Positions 25,140 to 33,833 of a stretch of DNA of 64,000 nt are shown here, in pieces (positions within the stretch are counted from its first letter, which is position 1; the number at the start of each line of letters is the position of its first letter). Position numbers and translations under genes: made by a program. This stretch comes from Streptomyces xylophagus (GTDB lineage Bacteria > Actinomycetota > Actinomycetes > Streptomycetales > Streptomycetaceae). The stretch covers positions 1 to 64,000 of the forward strand of contig NZ_JNWO01000023.1 in NCBI RefSeq assembly GCF_000716435.1, read 5' to 3'. The notes under the pieces are model-generated. The model saw only the letters and a list, made by a program, of their open reading frames with translations, was not told the DNA's origin and ran no database searches.

Positions 25140-25441
25140 TGTCGGCCGACTTCAAGGCGGTACTGAGCGACCTCACGTCGATGGCCACGACCTTCCACGA
25201 CCAGGCCACCGACTACCGGAAGCTGCAACCCCAGGTCTCCCCGCCCGTGGTGAGCGGCGGGGACGCCGGGCTCGACGACGCCATCAAGGAGGTCGCCCAC
25301 CTCATCCTCGGCCTGCACATCGGCTTCGCCGACCGGCTGGACGACCACGGCGACAAGGTCGCGTACGCGCGTGACTCCTTCCACCGGCACGACGTCGACG
25401 TCCACGGCGTGTTCGAGGACCTGATGGTGGGGGAGGGCTGA
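25139..25441 (+). CDS. Small WXG100-sized helical protein
   Basis: The 100-residue size and all-helical pattern are those of ESX/WXG100 partners. The sequence (FKAVLSDLTSMATTFHDQAT, then ADRLDDHGDKVAYARDSF) resembles the DUF6317-type group. There is no W-x-G motif, as in the partner half of some heterodimers. It is coupled at both ends by single-base overlaps (TGATG with both the preceding and the following gene). It probably pairs with the N-terminal WXG-like domain of the next protein. Confidence 0.65.
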   Translation: MSADFKAVLSDLTSMATTFHDQATDYRKLQPQVSPPVVSGGDAGLDDAIKEVAHLILGLHIGFADRLDDHGDKVAYARDSFHRHDVDVHGVFEDLMVGEG

Positions 25442-26715
25442 TGGGCGACAGCTGGGTCGGCGGCGACATCGGCGGGCTGCACACGATGGCGACGACGTAC
25501 AAGAACGCCAAGGACCAACTCGACGACGTCGTACGCCCGGTGACCAACGCCGTCGAGTCGCTCGTCGACGATGCCGGGTGGAAGGGCGACGCGGCGGAGG
25601 AGTTCCGCGCGAAGTGGAGCGAGGACGCGCTGACGGCCGGCGCCTTCGCCAGCATGGTGTTCGAGGTCGGGGACATCCTCGGCACCCTCGCCGACGCGCT
25701 GTCCACATGCGAGACGGCACTGCAGAACGCGGAGCACGTCGCCACGGGCAAGGGCGTGCCCATGGGCGACAAGGGCGTCCCCCTGCCCATGCTCACGGCG
25801 AACCCGCCCAGCGCGGCCGACCAGAAGACGATCTCCGCGATGACCGAGTACGACACGGTCCGCAAACAGGTCACGCACACCGCCCAGCACGCCCGGCTCG
25901 TCGCCGCGGACAAGCTGCGCGGGCTGTACGCCCAGGTCACGGACCCGGTGTCGACGGGCGACAAGATCACCATCGCCGACGCGCTGCGCGGTCTGTACGC
26001 CTACGACGCGGAGGACGCGCGGGCCGGGGGCAAGAAGGCGCGCACCGAACTCGACGACGCGAAGGCCGCGGAGCAGACGGCGAAGAAGGAACTCCGCGCG
26101 GAACGCAAGGCGTACCAGAAAGCGGGCCGCTCACTCCCCAAGGACCTCCCCGCCAAGGGCGCCTACCGCGACGCGGTCATGCAGGTCGACTCCCTGGAGG
26201 AGGCCATCGCCCGCGCCGACGTCGGCAGCAGCAAGCTCCCGTACGACCGGCTCCTGAACGTCAAACTCGCCGACGCGGCGGACGCGTTGCGCCTGGGCAA
26301 GGGCCTTGAGGCACTCCCCGAGTTCCTCAAGGAGATACCGGTCATCGACGTGGCCGCGGCCGCCGCGTGCGGGCTGGTGGAGGCGAAGGACGACCATGAC
26401 AAGGGGTGGTCGTGGCAGCACTCGGTGACGGTGGATGTGGGGGTGGCTGTGGGGGGTGTGGCGGTGGGGGCGTTGGCGGTGCTGGCGGCGCCCGTCGAAG
26501 GGGCGGCTGCGGTGGCGGTGGTGGGGGTCGGGGCGACGATCCTCGCGACCAGCGTCCTTGACCACGCCGTCCACGAGCACTGGAGCGAGGACATCCATGA
26601 CCACGGCGTGGTCGGCGGTGTGCTCACCGGTGCCGGCCATGTCGGCACGGAGACCTGGGACGACGCGAAACGACTGACGAAGGACGTGTGGCACGGTGTC
26701 GAAAGCATCTTCTGA
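25441..26715 (+). CDS. Putative type-VII-linked polymorphic toxin with WXG-like N-terminus
   Basis: This 424-residue protein has three parts. Residues 1-100 form a WXG100-like helical hairpin with Trp47-Lys-Gly49 in DDAGWKGDAAEEF. Residues 125-300 are helical and charged, with a coiled-coil-like Lys/Ala/Glu stretch at 195-230. Residues 328-373 are a Gly/Val/Ala-rich hydrophobic region able to form a membrane hairpin, followed by a His/Asp-rich tail (LDHAVHEHWSEDIHDHG) and a terminal amphipathic segment. This is the layout of secreted WXG/LXG-type effectors. The C-terminus overlaps a membrane-protein gene that could encode immunity. No catalytic domain is recognised, so membrane permeabilisation is an inference. 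Confidence 0.55.
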   Translation: MGDSWVGGDIGGLHTMATTYKNAKDQLDDVVRPVTNAVESLVDDAGWKGDAAEEFRAKWSEDALTAGAFASMVFEVGDILGTLADALSTCETALQNAEHVATGKGVPMGDKGVPLPMLTANPPSAADQKTISAMTEYDTVRKQVTHTAQHARLVAADKLRGLYAQVTDPVSTGDKITIADALRGLYAYDAEDARAGGKKARTELDDAKAAEQTAKKELRAERKAYQKAGRSLPKDLPAKGAYRDAVMQVDSLEEAIARADVGSSKLPYDRLLNVKLADAADALRLGKGLEALPEFLKEIPVIDVAAAAACGLVEAKDDHDKGWSWQHSVTVDVGVAVGGVAVGALAVLAAPVEGAAAVAVVGVGATILATSVLDHAVHEHWSEDIHDHGVVGGVLTGAGHVGTETWDDAKRLTKDVWHGVESIF

Positions 26716-27238
26716 GGTCGCCGCCGGGGCTCCCGTGGACATCCCGAAACTGCCGAAGCTTGGCAGGACCTGGTACAAGCGCGGCGCGCTCTACTGGTTG
26801 TGCCGGACCCGCACGACGCTGTTCCTTCTCATCCTGATGACGGGGATCTCCTTCTTCTCCCTGGCCCTCTACTCTGGGTTCCGCGACGAGATGCCGCACA
26901 CCGTACGCACGGTGTGTGACTGCGTGCAGGCGGTCGCAGCCTGCGCAGCCCTGGTCTGGGGCTGGATCAAGCAGCGCCGGAGTCATCGGCAGGCCCTCCT
27001 GGACCCGCCCAGCCCGAAGCAGACGTGGATCGCCAAGCGCGACCACAACAGGCAGGCCGGCAAGTCGGCCGGCTTCGGCGCCGCGGGCGGACGGGTGCTC
27101 ATCGCCCTGGCGGCACCCGTCATGCCGGCCTTCGCCGCGTACATCGTCGGCTGGCTGGCCGCCTGGACCACCGTTCGCGAATACCCCAGCGAAGTCGGCG
27201 CCCGCCGCTGGCTGCAGGAGCACCCGTCCGGAACATGA
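26696..27238 (+). CDS. Polytopic membrane protein, candidate immunity protein
   Basis: This 180-residue protein has hydrophobic segments at about 41-61, 76-92 and 133-160. A conserved-looking N-terminal motif (DIPKLPKLGRTWYKRGA) and a C-terminal motif (TVREYPSEVGARR) are both shared with the adjacent paralogue. The GTG start at 26696 lies inside the end of the putative toxin gene, an overlap of 20 bp. A small membrane protein tightly coupled behind a secreted toxin is the usual position of an immunity gene. No named family is recognised. Confidence 0.6.
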   Translation: MSKASSEVAAGAPVDIPKLPKLGRTWYKRGALYWLCRTRTTLFLLILMTGISFFSLALYSGFRDEMPHTVRTVCDCVQAVAACAALVWGWIKQRRSHRQALLDPPSPKQTWIAKRDHNRQAGKSAGFGAAGGRVLIALAAPVMPAFAAYIVGWLAAWTTVREYPSEVGARRWLQEHPSGT

Positions 27239-27763
27239 TCCCCTCCGACATCCCGAAGCTCCCCGGGCTCGGCAGAACCTGGTACAAGCGCGGCGCACGC
27301 TACTGGCTGCGCCGCTCTTCCGGTGCCCTCCTCTGGTTCGTACTGATGGCAATGATGTGCGGCGTCGTCTTCGGGCTCTATCAGTCGTTCCGCGTCCACC
27401 TGCCCCCGATCCCACGAATGCTGTGGGACTGGACGCAGGTGGTCGCGTCCTGCGGGGCCTTCGTCTGGGGCTGGGTGAAGCAAGCGCCGGGACATCCGCA
27501 AGAAGCTGCTGAACCCGCCGACTCCTGCCGAAGCCTGGGTGGAGAAGCGGTACGCGACGCAACGCGGGCAAGGGCTGGGCCGTGCCGCTGTTCTCCCCGC
27601 GCTGCTCGTGCTCCCGGTCGTACCGGCGCTCTTCGCATGGTGCGTCAGCACGATCGCCGCCCTGTTCACCGTCCGCGAGTACCCCAGCGAGGTCGGCGCC
27701 CGCCGAGCCCTAGAACACAGCCGCAGCCAACGCCTTCCGAGCGAGCAGAAACGCCTGCGGTGA
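27235..27763 (+). pseudogene. Frameshifted paralogue of the candidate immunity protein
   Basis: The start overlaps the preceding stop as ATGA. The first about 83 codons (SDIPKLPGLGRTWYKRGARY, two membrane segments, then FVWGWVKQ) align with the upstream paralogue. At about 27481-27484 the sequence reads AAGCAAGCGCCGG where the paralogue has AAGCAGCGCCGG, a one-base insertion. Shifting frame there restores the matching second half, including the membrane segment and TVREYPSEVGARR, to a stop at 27761-27763. It is either a recent pseudogene or a sequencing error in an intact tandem copy. Confidence 0.75.
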
Positions 27764-28126
27764 CGACTCCCTGAGTTCCTGGTCCGCCTCCCGGAGCGTG
27801 CGCCAGGCATACCGGGTGGCCGAAGGGCTGGTCGAGGGTGAGGGACCGGTCGCCCGCTTGGAAGGCGACGAGCGGATACCCGCCCGGGGCCAGTACGCGG
27901 TGGAACTCCGCGAAGAGGAACGGGAGTCGGTCCACAGGGGTGTGGATGGACGAGTACCAGGAGACGGCCCCCGCGAGCGTCCCGTCGGCGATGTCCATGG
28001 CCAGCATCGAGATGTGCGGTCGTCCGTCCGGGGCCGCAGCCGAGGTCGGCCACCTGCCCGCCCCCGCCACGGGTCACCAACTCGGCGAAGGCGGCCTGGT
28101 CGCGAAGGCGGCTTCGGCGGAAGTCA
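27710..28126 (-). pseudogene. Relic of a class I SAM-dependent methyltransferase
   Basis: Three minus-strand fragments in different frames match consecutive parts of one methyltransferase. These are DQAAFAELVTRGGGGQVADL with the SAM-binding LGCGPGRTTAHLDA, then VSWYSSIHTPVDRLPFLFAE with FHRVLAPGGYPLVAFQAGD, then RTLREADQELRESSPQAFLL. The N-terminus is missing, about 30 residues after the SAM motif are deleted and at least two frameshifts separate the pieces. Its end overlaps the convergent frameshifted paralogue by 54 bp. It is clearly non-functional. Confidence 0.8.
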
Positions 28127-28223
28127 TGGCCGGGAACACTACCGACGGCCCGGAACCCTACCGACGGCCGGGAACCTCTACCGACCCCCACCGACATCCC
28201 GCCCAACCGCCGGAGGCAAAGGC

Positions 28224-28256
28224 AGGAGCCCCGGCACCTTGCGGCGCGGGGCTCCT
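28224..28256. terminator. Terminator hairpin downstream of the cold-shock gene
   Basis: AGGAGCCCCG pairs with CGGGGCTCCT across a 13-nt loop. It lies about 70 bp beyond the stop of the minus-strand cold-shock gene. Confidence 0.6.
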
Positions 28257-28323
28257 TGGGTACTGCTATCTGTTCCGGATCAAAGCACCAGGCTCCGAGA
28301 CCGAATAACTACGATCGGGTGAC

Positions 28324-28527
28324 TCAGACGGGGGTGACGTTCTCCGCCTGCGGGCCCTTCGGACCCTGGGTCACGTCGAAGGAGACCTGCTGGTTCTCCT
28401 CCAGCGAACGGAAGCCGCTCGCGTTGATCGCGGAGTAGTGAACGAAGACGTCGGGGCCGCCGCCTTCTTGGGCGATGAAGCCAAAGCCCTTTTCGGCGTT
28501 GAACCACTTCACGGTTCCGGTAGCCAT
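28324..28527 (-). CDS. Cold-shock protein (CspA family)
   Basis: This 67-residue single cold-shock domain has both RNA-binding motifs, RNP1 KGFGFI (residues 13-18) and RNP2 VFVHY (about 27-31). It starts [19 protein letters not shown], the standard form for Streptomyces CspA proteins, which bind single-stranded RNA and DNA and act as RNA chaperones. An excellent AAGGAGG site precedes the ATG. The 5' region is long and contains an 11-bp hairpin at 28620-28650. Confidence 0.95.
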   Translation of the reverse strand: MATGTVKWFNAEKGFGFIAQEGGGPDVFVHYSAINASGFRSLEENQQVSFDVTQGPKGPQAENVTPV

Positions 28528-28619
28528 AAGCCCTCCTTGGGCCCAAAGGGTTGCCCTGCTCCAGAACCCTGCAAGTGTGAAAACAAGTCCCGCACTACTG
28601 CATACGTCTGAAAACGACT

Positions 28620-28650
28620 AGAGCCTGCGGTTACATGCTCCGCAGGCTCT
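28620..28650. promoter_or_regulatory. 11-bp stem-loop between cspA-like gene and mqnA
   Basis: AGAGCCTGCGG pairs perfectly with CCGCAGGCTCT around a 9-nt loop. Read on the minus strand, towards the cold-shock gene, it is followed by AGTCGTTTTC. It lies 93 bp before that gene's start, so it may be a leader structure or an attenuator-like element. Confidence 0.5.
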
Positions 28651-28804
28651 GTACTGCAAGGGAAACCAAACTGCAACTTGCGGCGAGCCTAGCACGCAGG
28701 CAGCCGAAAGCAATAGAGGCCAAGATCACATCACTCGGACGTTTGAAGATCGCCAAACGCTTGACTGTGGGGCCGAAGTATGGAGCGTACCTCATGAGGT
28801 CTAG

Positions 28805-29662
<858 letters not shown>

Positions 29663-29721
29663 GTAGCGGAGGGGGACGCGCACTACCCTGCTGGAAGTCG
29701 TACGGGGGAGGGGTGGACGGC

Positions 29722-31482
29722 ATGCAGCCGCTCGGCAGCGACGAACCCACGGTCGTGGGGCCCTACCGGCTGCTCGGGCGGCTCGGTTCCGGTGGGATGG
29801 GCCGGGTCTATCTCGGGCGCAGCGCGGGCGGTCGTACGGTCGCGGTCAAGATCGTGCATCCGCACTTCGCGCTCGACGAGGAGTTCCGCGCCCGTTTCCG
29901 CCGCGAGGTCGACGCCGCGCGCCGGGTGGGCGGCGCCTGGACCGCCCCCGTGCTGGACGCGGACCCCGAGGCTTCCGTGCCCTGGGTCGCCACCGCGTAC
30001 GCGGCCGGGCCCTCCCTCTCCGCCGCCGTCGCGGACCGCGGGCCGCTGCCCACGGCCACCGTACGGGCGCTGGGCGCGGGGCTCGCGGAAGCGCTGACGG
30101 CCGTCCATGAACTGGGGCTCGTGCACCGGGACGTGAAGCCGTCCAACGTGCTCCTCACCCTCGACGGGCCGTTGCTCATCGACTTCGGGATCGCCCGCGC
30201 CACGGACGGCACGGCCTCCCTCACCTCCACCGGCGTCTCCGTCGGCTCGCCCGGCTACATGGCCCCCGAGCAGATCCTCGGGAAGGGCGCGACGGGCGCG
30301 TCGGACGTCTTCTCGCTGGGCGCGGTCCTGGTCTACGCGGCCACCGGCGAGTCGCCCTTCCGCGGTGACTCCTCGGCCGCCCTCCTCTACAAGGTGGTGC
30401 ACGAAGAGCCCGAACTCGGCGAGATGGACGGCGAGTTGTGGGAGCTGGCCCTCGCCTGTCTCGCCAAGGACCCTGCCGCCAGGCCCACTCCGGGCGAGGT
30501 GGCCCGGCGGCTCGCTCCCGACGGGGCGGCCCGGCTGGTGGCCGGTGGATGGCTGCCGGGGGCGTTGGTGGAGCAGGTCAGCCGAAGTGCCGTACAGCTG
30601 CTGAATCTTGAGGCGGCGGGGGTGGCCGAGGGGGTGCCTTCGGGACCGGTGGGGTTCAGTAGTCCCTCGGTGGGCGGGGGCGGTGCCGGGGCGTTTGGGC
30701 CGCCGCCGGTGATGGGTGGCTCGGTGGACTGGGCGAAGACGCCGGCGCCGACCGTGCCGCCGTTCCTCGCGCCCGTGCCGGAGTTGCGGGACGCGCCGCC
30801 GCACGACACCGTTCCGCCGCAGGCGGGTCGCCGTCCCGGGAAGATGTCCGTCTCCGTCGCCGCCACGGCGGCTCCGGACGGCAACCGGCGCGGGCGCAGG
30901 GTCAGTTGCACGCTGGTGCTCGTCGTCGCCGGGTTCGCCGCGGTGGTCCTGGTGCCGCTCGCCCTGTACTCGATGCTGCCGGGCGGGAAGGGCACGGACA
31001 CCTCCGCGGGCTCCGCCGCCAAGCAGACGCCGAGCAATACGGCGAGCAGTACGACGAGCAGCGCGCCGAGCGGTACGACGACCAGCGTGCCGACCAGCGC
31101 GCCGAGCCCGACCGCGGGCACCCCGCTCCCGTCCATCCCCGACGCCTACCTCGGCACCTGGCAGGGCGAAGGCACCGCCCTCGGCGGCACGCTCCCCGAC
31201 GGGACCTTCCGGATCACGATCGCCAAGGTGGGCGTGGGGCAGCGGTTGGGCATCCTCCGCCAGACCGACCAGCTCGGCGGCGTCTGCGACGACGTACTGA
31301 CGCTGAAGCAGGTCACGAAGACCCAGCTCCTCGCGACGGCCGCGGGCGCGACGTCGAACCGCGACGTGTGCAACCAGGCCGCCCACACCGTCACCCTCAC
31401 CCCCGCCGGCGACGACCTCAAGTACGCGTCGGACAGCTCCGCCGAGGGCTCCCCGAGCGCGCGGTTGTCCAAGGTCAAGTAG
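29722..31482 (+). CDS. Membrane receptor serine/threonine protein kinase
   Basis: This 586-residue protein has a Hanks-type kinase domain (about 14-270): glycine loop GSGGMGRVYLG, Lys43 in VAVKIV, HRDVKPSN with Asp137, DFG at 154-156 and an APEQ activation segment. A Pro/Gly-rich juxtamembrane region (300-390), one transmembrane helix (396-417) and a Ser/Thr linker follow. The external domain of about 120 residues (DAYLGTWQGEG onward, with two Cys) is not a PASTA domain and looks like a small beta-barrel. ATG 29722 is well spaced from GGGAGGGG. It precedes the prepilin-peptidase-like gene by 7 bp. Confidence 0.9.
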   Translation: MQPLGSDEPTVVGPYRLLGRLGSGGMGRVYLGRSAGGRTVAVKIVHPHFALDEEFRARFRREVDAARRVGGAWTAPVLDADPEASVPWVATAYAAGPSLSAAVADRGPLPTATVRALGAGLAEALTAVHELGLVHRDVKPSNVLLTLDGPLLIDFGIARATDGTASLTSTGVSVGSPGYMAPEQILGKGATGASDVFSLGAVLVYAATGESPFRGDSSAALLYKVVHEEPELGEMDGELWELALACLAKDPAARPTPGEVARRLAPDGAARLVAGGWLPGALVEQVSRSAVQLLNLEAAGVAEGVPSGPVGFSSPSVGGGGAGAFGPPPVMGGSVDWAKTPAPTVPPFLAPVPELRDAPPHDTVPPQAGRRPGKMSVSVAATAAPDGNRRGRRVSCTLVLVVAGFAAVVLVPLALYSMLPGGKGTDTSAGSAAKQTPSNTASSTTSSAPSGTTTSVPTSAPSPTAGTPLPSIPDAYLGTWQGEGTALGGTLPDGTFRITIAKVGVGQRLGILRQTDQLGGVCDDVLTLKQVTKTQLLATAAGATSNRDVCNQAAHTVTLTPAGDDLKYASDSSAEGSPSARLSKVK

Positions 31483-31489
31483 CCGCCCG

Positions 31490-32068
31490 ATGGACTACGA
31501 CCATCTGCTGATCGCCCTCGCGGGGGTGTGGGGCGCCGGTGCGGGAGCGGTGGTGGCGCGGGTCGGCCGGCGCGGTGCCGGTACCGCGCTCCTGTGCGTG
31601 CTGGTGTGCGTCGCCCTCGCCGTCGCCACCGGGATCCGGCCCGAGGTGGGGGTCTGGCTGCTGCTCGCGCCCGTCGCCGTACTGTTCGCGGCCGACCTGG
31701 CGCTGCCCACCGCGGGTGTCGCCCTCGCCCTCCTCGGTGTCGTGACCCTCCTACCCGAGCACGCCGGGCACTGGACGACCGCGTTGCTCGGGGCCCTCGC
31801 GCTCGGTGCCGGGTACTTCGGGCTGTCGCGCCTCGACCCCGGCGGAGGCGGGCTGGGCGTCGGGGAGGTGAAGCTCGCGGTCGGGGCCGGGGTCGTGCTC
31901 GGGTGGTACGGCTGGCCGACGGTGATGCTGGGGGCCTTCGCGGGGTTTCTGCTCAGGGCGCTGTACGGGGGTGTCCTTGCACGCAAAGGTAGGGGTGACG
32001 TCCCCTTTGGCCCGTTTCTGCTCGCGGGTGCCTTCCTCGGGCTGCTGGTCGGCGCGTACACGGCCTGA
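31490..32068 (+). CDS. Prepilin-peptidase-like (A24) membrane protein with altered catalytic motifs
   Basis: This 192-residue protein has about six membrane helices and ends like an A24 aspartic prepilin peptidase (GLGVGEVKLAVGAGVVLGWYG). In active enzymes this segment is GxGDxKL. Here the Asp is Glu, and the first catalytic Asp with its usual LPD neighbourhood is represented only by AADLALPTAG. It may be an inactive or specialised member. It lies 7 bp after the kinase gene and 73 bp before mqnC. No pilin genes are in the window. Confidence 0.7.
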   Translation: MDYDHLLIALAGVWGAGAGAVVARVGRRGAGTALLCVLVCVALAVATGIRPEVGVWLLLAPVAVLFAADLALPTAGVALALLGVVTLLPEHAGHWTTALLGALALGAGYFGLSRLDPGGGGLGVGEVKLAVGAGVVLGWYGWPTVMLGAFAGFLLRALYGGVLARKGRGDVPFGPFLLAGAFLGLLVGAYTA

Positions 32069-32141
32069 GGTCGGGGCAGGAAATCCGCTGGCGTAGGCTG
32101 GCTGAGTCCGTCCACAACCCTTGACGAAAGGGAATTCCCCG

Positions 32142-33341
32142 GTGACCGAGAAGGCCGAGCTTCAGTCCGTCCTCGACCGTGCCGCCGAGGGCGGGCGCAT
32201 CACCCCCGAAGAGGCCCTCGACCTCTACCGCGACGCCCCGCTGCACGCGCTCGGCGCCGCCGCCGACGCCGTACGCAAGCGTCGGTACGCGGGTACGGAG
32301 CACATCGCGACGTACATCATCGAGCGGAACATCAACTACACGAACGTGTGCGTCACGGCGTGCAAGTTCTGTGCCTTCTACGCCGCGCCCAAGGACACCG
32401 CCAAGGGCTGGACGCGGGACCTGGACGACATCCTGCGCCGGTGCGCGGAAACCGTCGAGCTCGGCGGCACGCAGATCATGTTCCAGGGCGGACACCACCC
32501 GGACTTCGGCGTCGAGTACTACGAGAAGCACTTCGCCGCGATCAAGGCCGCGTACCCCCAGCTGGTCATCCACTCCCTCGGCGCGTCCGAGGTCGAGCAC
32601 ATGGCCCGCATCTCGAAGGTCTCCGTCGAGGAGGCGATCTCGCGCATCCACGCGGCAGGCCTCGACTCCTTCGCGGGCGCCGGCGCGGAACTCCTCCCCG
32701 CCCGCCCCCGCAAGGCGATCGCGCCCCTCAAGGAGTCCGGCGAACGCTGGCTGGAGATCATGGAGACCGCGCACGGGCTGGGCGTCGAGTCGACGTCGAC
32801 CATGCTCATGGGCACCGGCGAGACCAACGCCGAGCGCATCGAGCACCTGCGGATGATCCGTGACGTCCAGGACCGCACCGGTGGTTTCCGGGCCTTCATC
32901 CCGTACACCTACCAGCCCGAGAACAACCACCTGAAGGGCCGCACGCAGGCCACGCTCTTCGAGTACCTGCGCATGATCGCCATCGCGCGCCTCTTCATGG
33001 ACAACGTCGCCCACATCCAGGGCAGTTGGCTCACCACCGGCAAGGAGGTCGGCCAACTCTCCCTGCACTACGGCGCGGACGACCTCGGCTCGATCATGCT
33101 GGAGGAGAACGTCGTCTCCTCGGCCGGCGCCAAGCACCGCTCCAACCGCATGGAGATCATCGACCTGATCCGCAAGGCGGGCCGGGTCCCGGCCCAACGC
33201 ACCACCACCTACGAGCACATCGTCGTCCACGACGACCCGGCGAACGACCCCGTCGACGAGCGCGTCATGTCGCACATCTCGTCCACGGCGATCGAAGGCG
33301 GCACGGCCCACCCGGAGTTGAAGCTCCTGTCGGCCAACTGA
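32142..33341 (+). CDS. mqnC: Cyclic dehypoxanthinyl futalosine synthase (radical SAM)
   Basis: This 399-residue radical SAM protein has Cys70, Cys74 and Cys77 in NINYTNVCVTACKFCAFY, the signature that distinguishes MqnC from MqnE. Later segments MFQGGHHPDFG and GAGAELLPARPR fit the family. It cyclises dehypoxanthinyl futalosine in the third step of the pathway. I chose the GTG at 32142 because GAAAGGGAA is correctly spaced; a TTG seven codons upstream is less likely. The composite-domain gene follows after 7 bp. Confidence 0.94.
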   Translation: MTEKAELQSVLDRAAEGGRITPEEALDLYRDAPLHALGAAADAVRKRRYAGTEHIATYIIERNINYTNVCVTACKFCAFYAAPKDTAKGWTRDLDDILRRCAETVELGGTQIMFQGGHHPDFGVEYYEKHFAAIKAAYPQLVIHSLGASEVEHMARISKVSVEEAISRIHAAGLDSFAGAGAELLPARPRKAIAPLKESGERWLEIMETAHGLGVESTSTMLMGTGETNAERIEHLRMIRDVQDRTGGFRAFIPYTYQPENNHLKGRTQATLFEYLRMIAIARLFMDNVAHIQGSWLTTGKEVGQLSLHYGADDLGSIMLEENVVSSAGAKHRSNRMEIIDLIRKAGRVPAQRTTTYEHIVVHDDPANDPVDERVMSHISSTAIEGGTAHPELKLLSAN

Positions 33342-33348
33342 CCTGCCC

Positions 33349-33762
33349 GTGCTGACGATTCACACGGCGGACGAGGGCGGGGCCGTCGCCGTCGAGGGTG
33401 CCAGGGTGGTGGGTGTCGGGACACTGGCGGAGATCCAGGACCGCTTTCCCGGTGCGAGGGTGCGGAGTTGGCCGGGCGTCCTGGGGCCCGCCCGCGTCCA
33501 CGAAGGACCGCTCCCGGACGCGCCGAGCCCGCGTGAGCGGATCCACGCCGTGCTGAAGTCAGGTGCTACGGCTGTCCTGGCGGAACACGTCGACTCACCC
33601 GAACTTCGGGCGGCGGCGGAGCGGAACGGGGTCGAGATCCTCGCCCGCCCACGCCCCATGGCCCTTGTGGACCGTGGCCGTGCCGACCTGGCCGTATTCG
33701 ATGAGGCCGGCACCTGCATCGCAACGGTGTGCGCAGGGCGGCTACTTCACAGACTCCGCTGA
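33349..33762 (+). CDS. Stand-alone amidohydrolase composite domain (aminodeoxyfutalosine deaminase/HutI-like)
   Basis: This 137-residue protein starts like the beta-sandwich of an amidohydrolase (AVAVEGARVVGVGTLAEIQD to VLGPARVHEG) and ends like its C-terminal strand set (GRADLAVFDEAGTCIATVCA). The metal-binding TIM barrel that should lie between is replaced by about 60 residues with no HxH motif. It matches what I know as the aminodeoxyfutalosine deaminase/imidazolonepropionase-like composite domain. It follows mqnC by 7 bp, so a role in the same pathway (binding or scaffolding) is plausible but unproven. It cannot be a deaminase by itself. Confidence 0.7.
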   Translation: MLTIHTADEGGAVAVEGARVVGVGTLAEIQDRFPGARVRSWPGVLGPARVHEGPLPDAPSPRERIHAVLKSGATAVLAEHVDSPELRAAAERNGVEILARPRPMALVDRGRADLAVFDEAGTCIATVCAGRLLHRLR

Positions 33763-33771
33763 GGGCAGTTT

Positions 33772-33810
33772 CCCTAGGGGCGCGGGGAACTGCGCGCCCA
33801 GCCACAACGC
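33772..33810. repeat. Dispersed Streptomyces repeat, copy 2
   Basis: CCTAGGGGCGCGGGGAACTG followed by CGCGCCCAGCCACAACG matches the repeat at 3798-3850. It lies between the convergent composite-domain and chitinase genes. The leading stem is weaker here (CCCTAGGGG). Confidence 0.65.
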
Positions 33811-33833
33811 ACCGTCACTCGGCAACGCACCCG

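Noticed and set aside
25441..26715. Nuclease or ADP-ribosyltransferase toxin domain
   Set aside because: The His/Asp-rich tail after residue 373 suggested a metal site, but no HNH, HExxH or ART motif could be placed, so no enzymatic activity is claimed.
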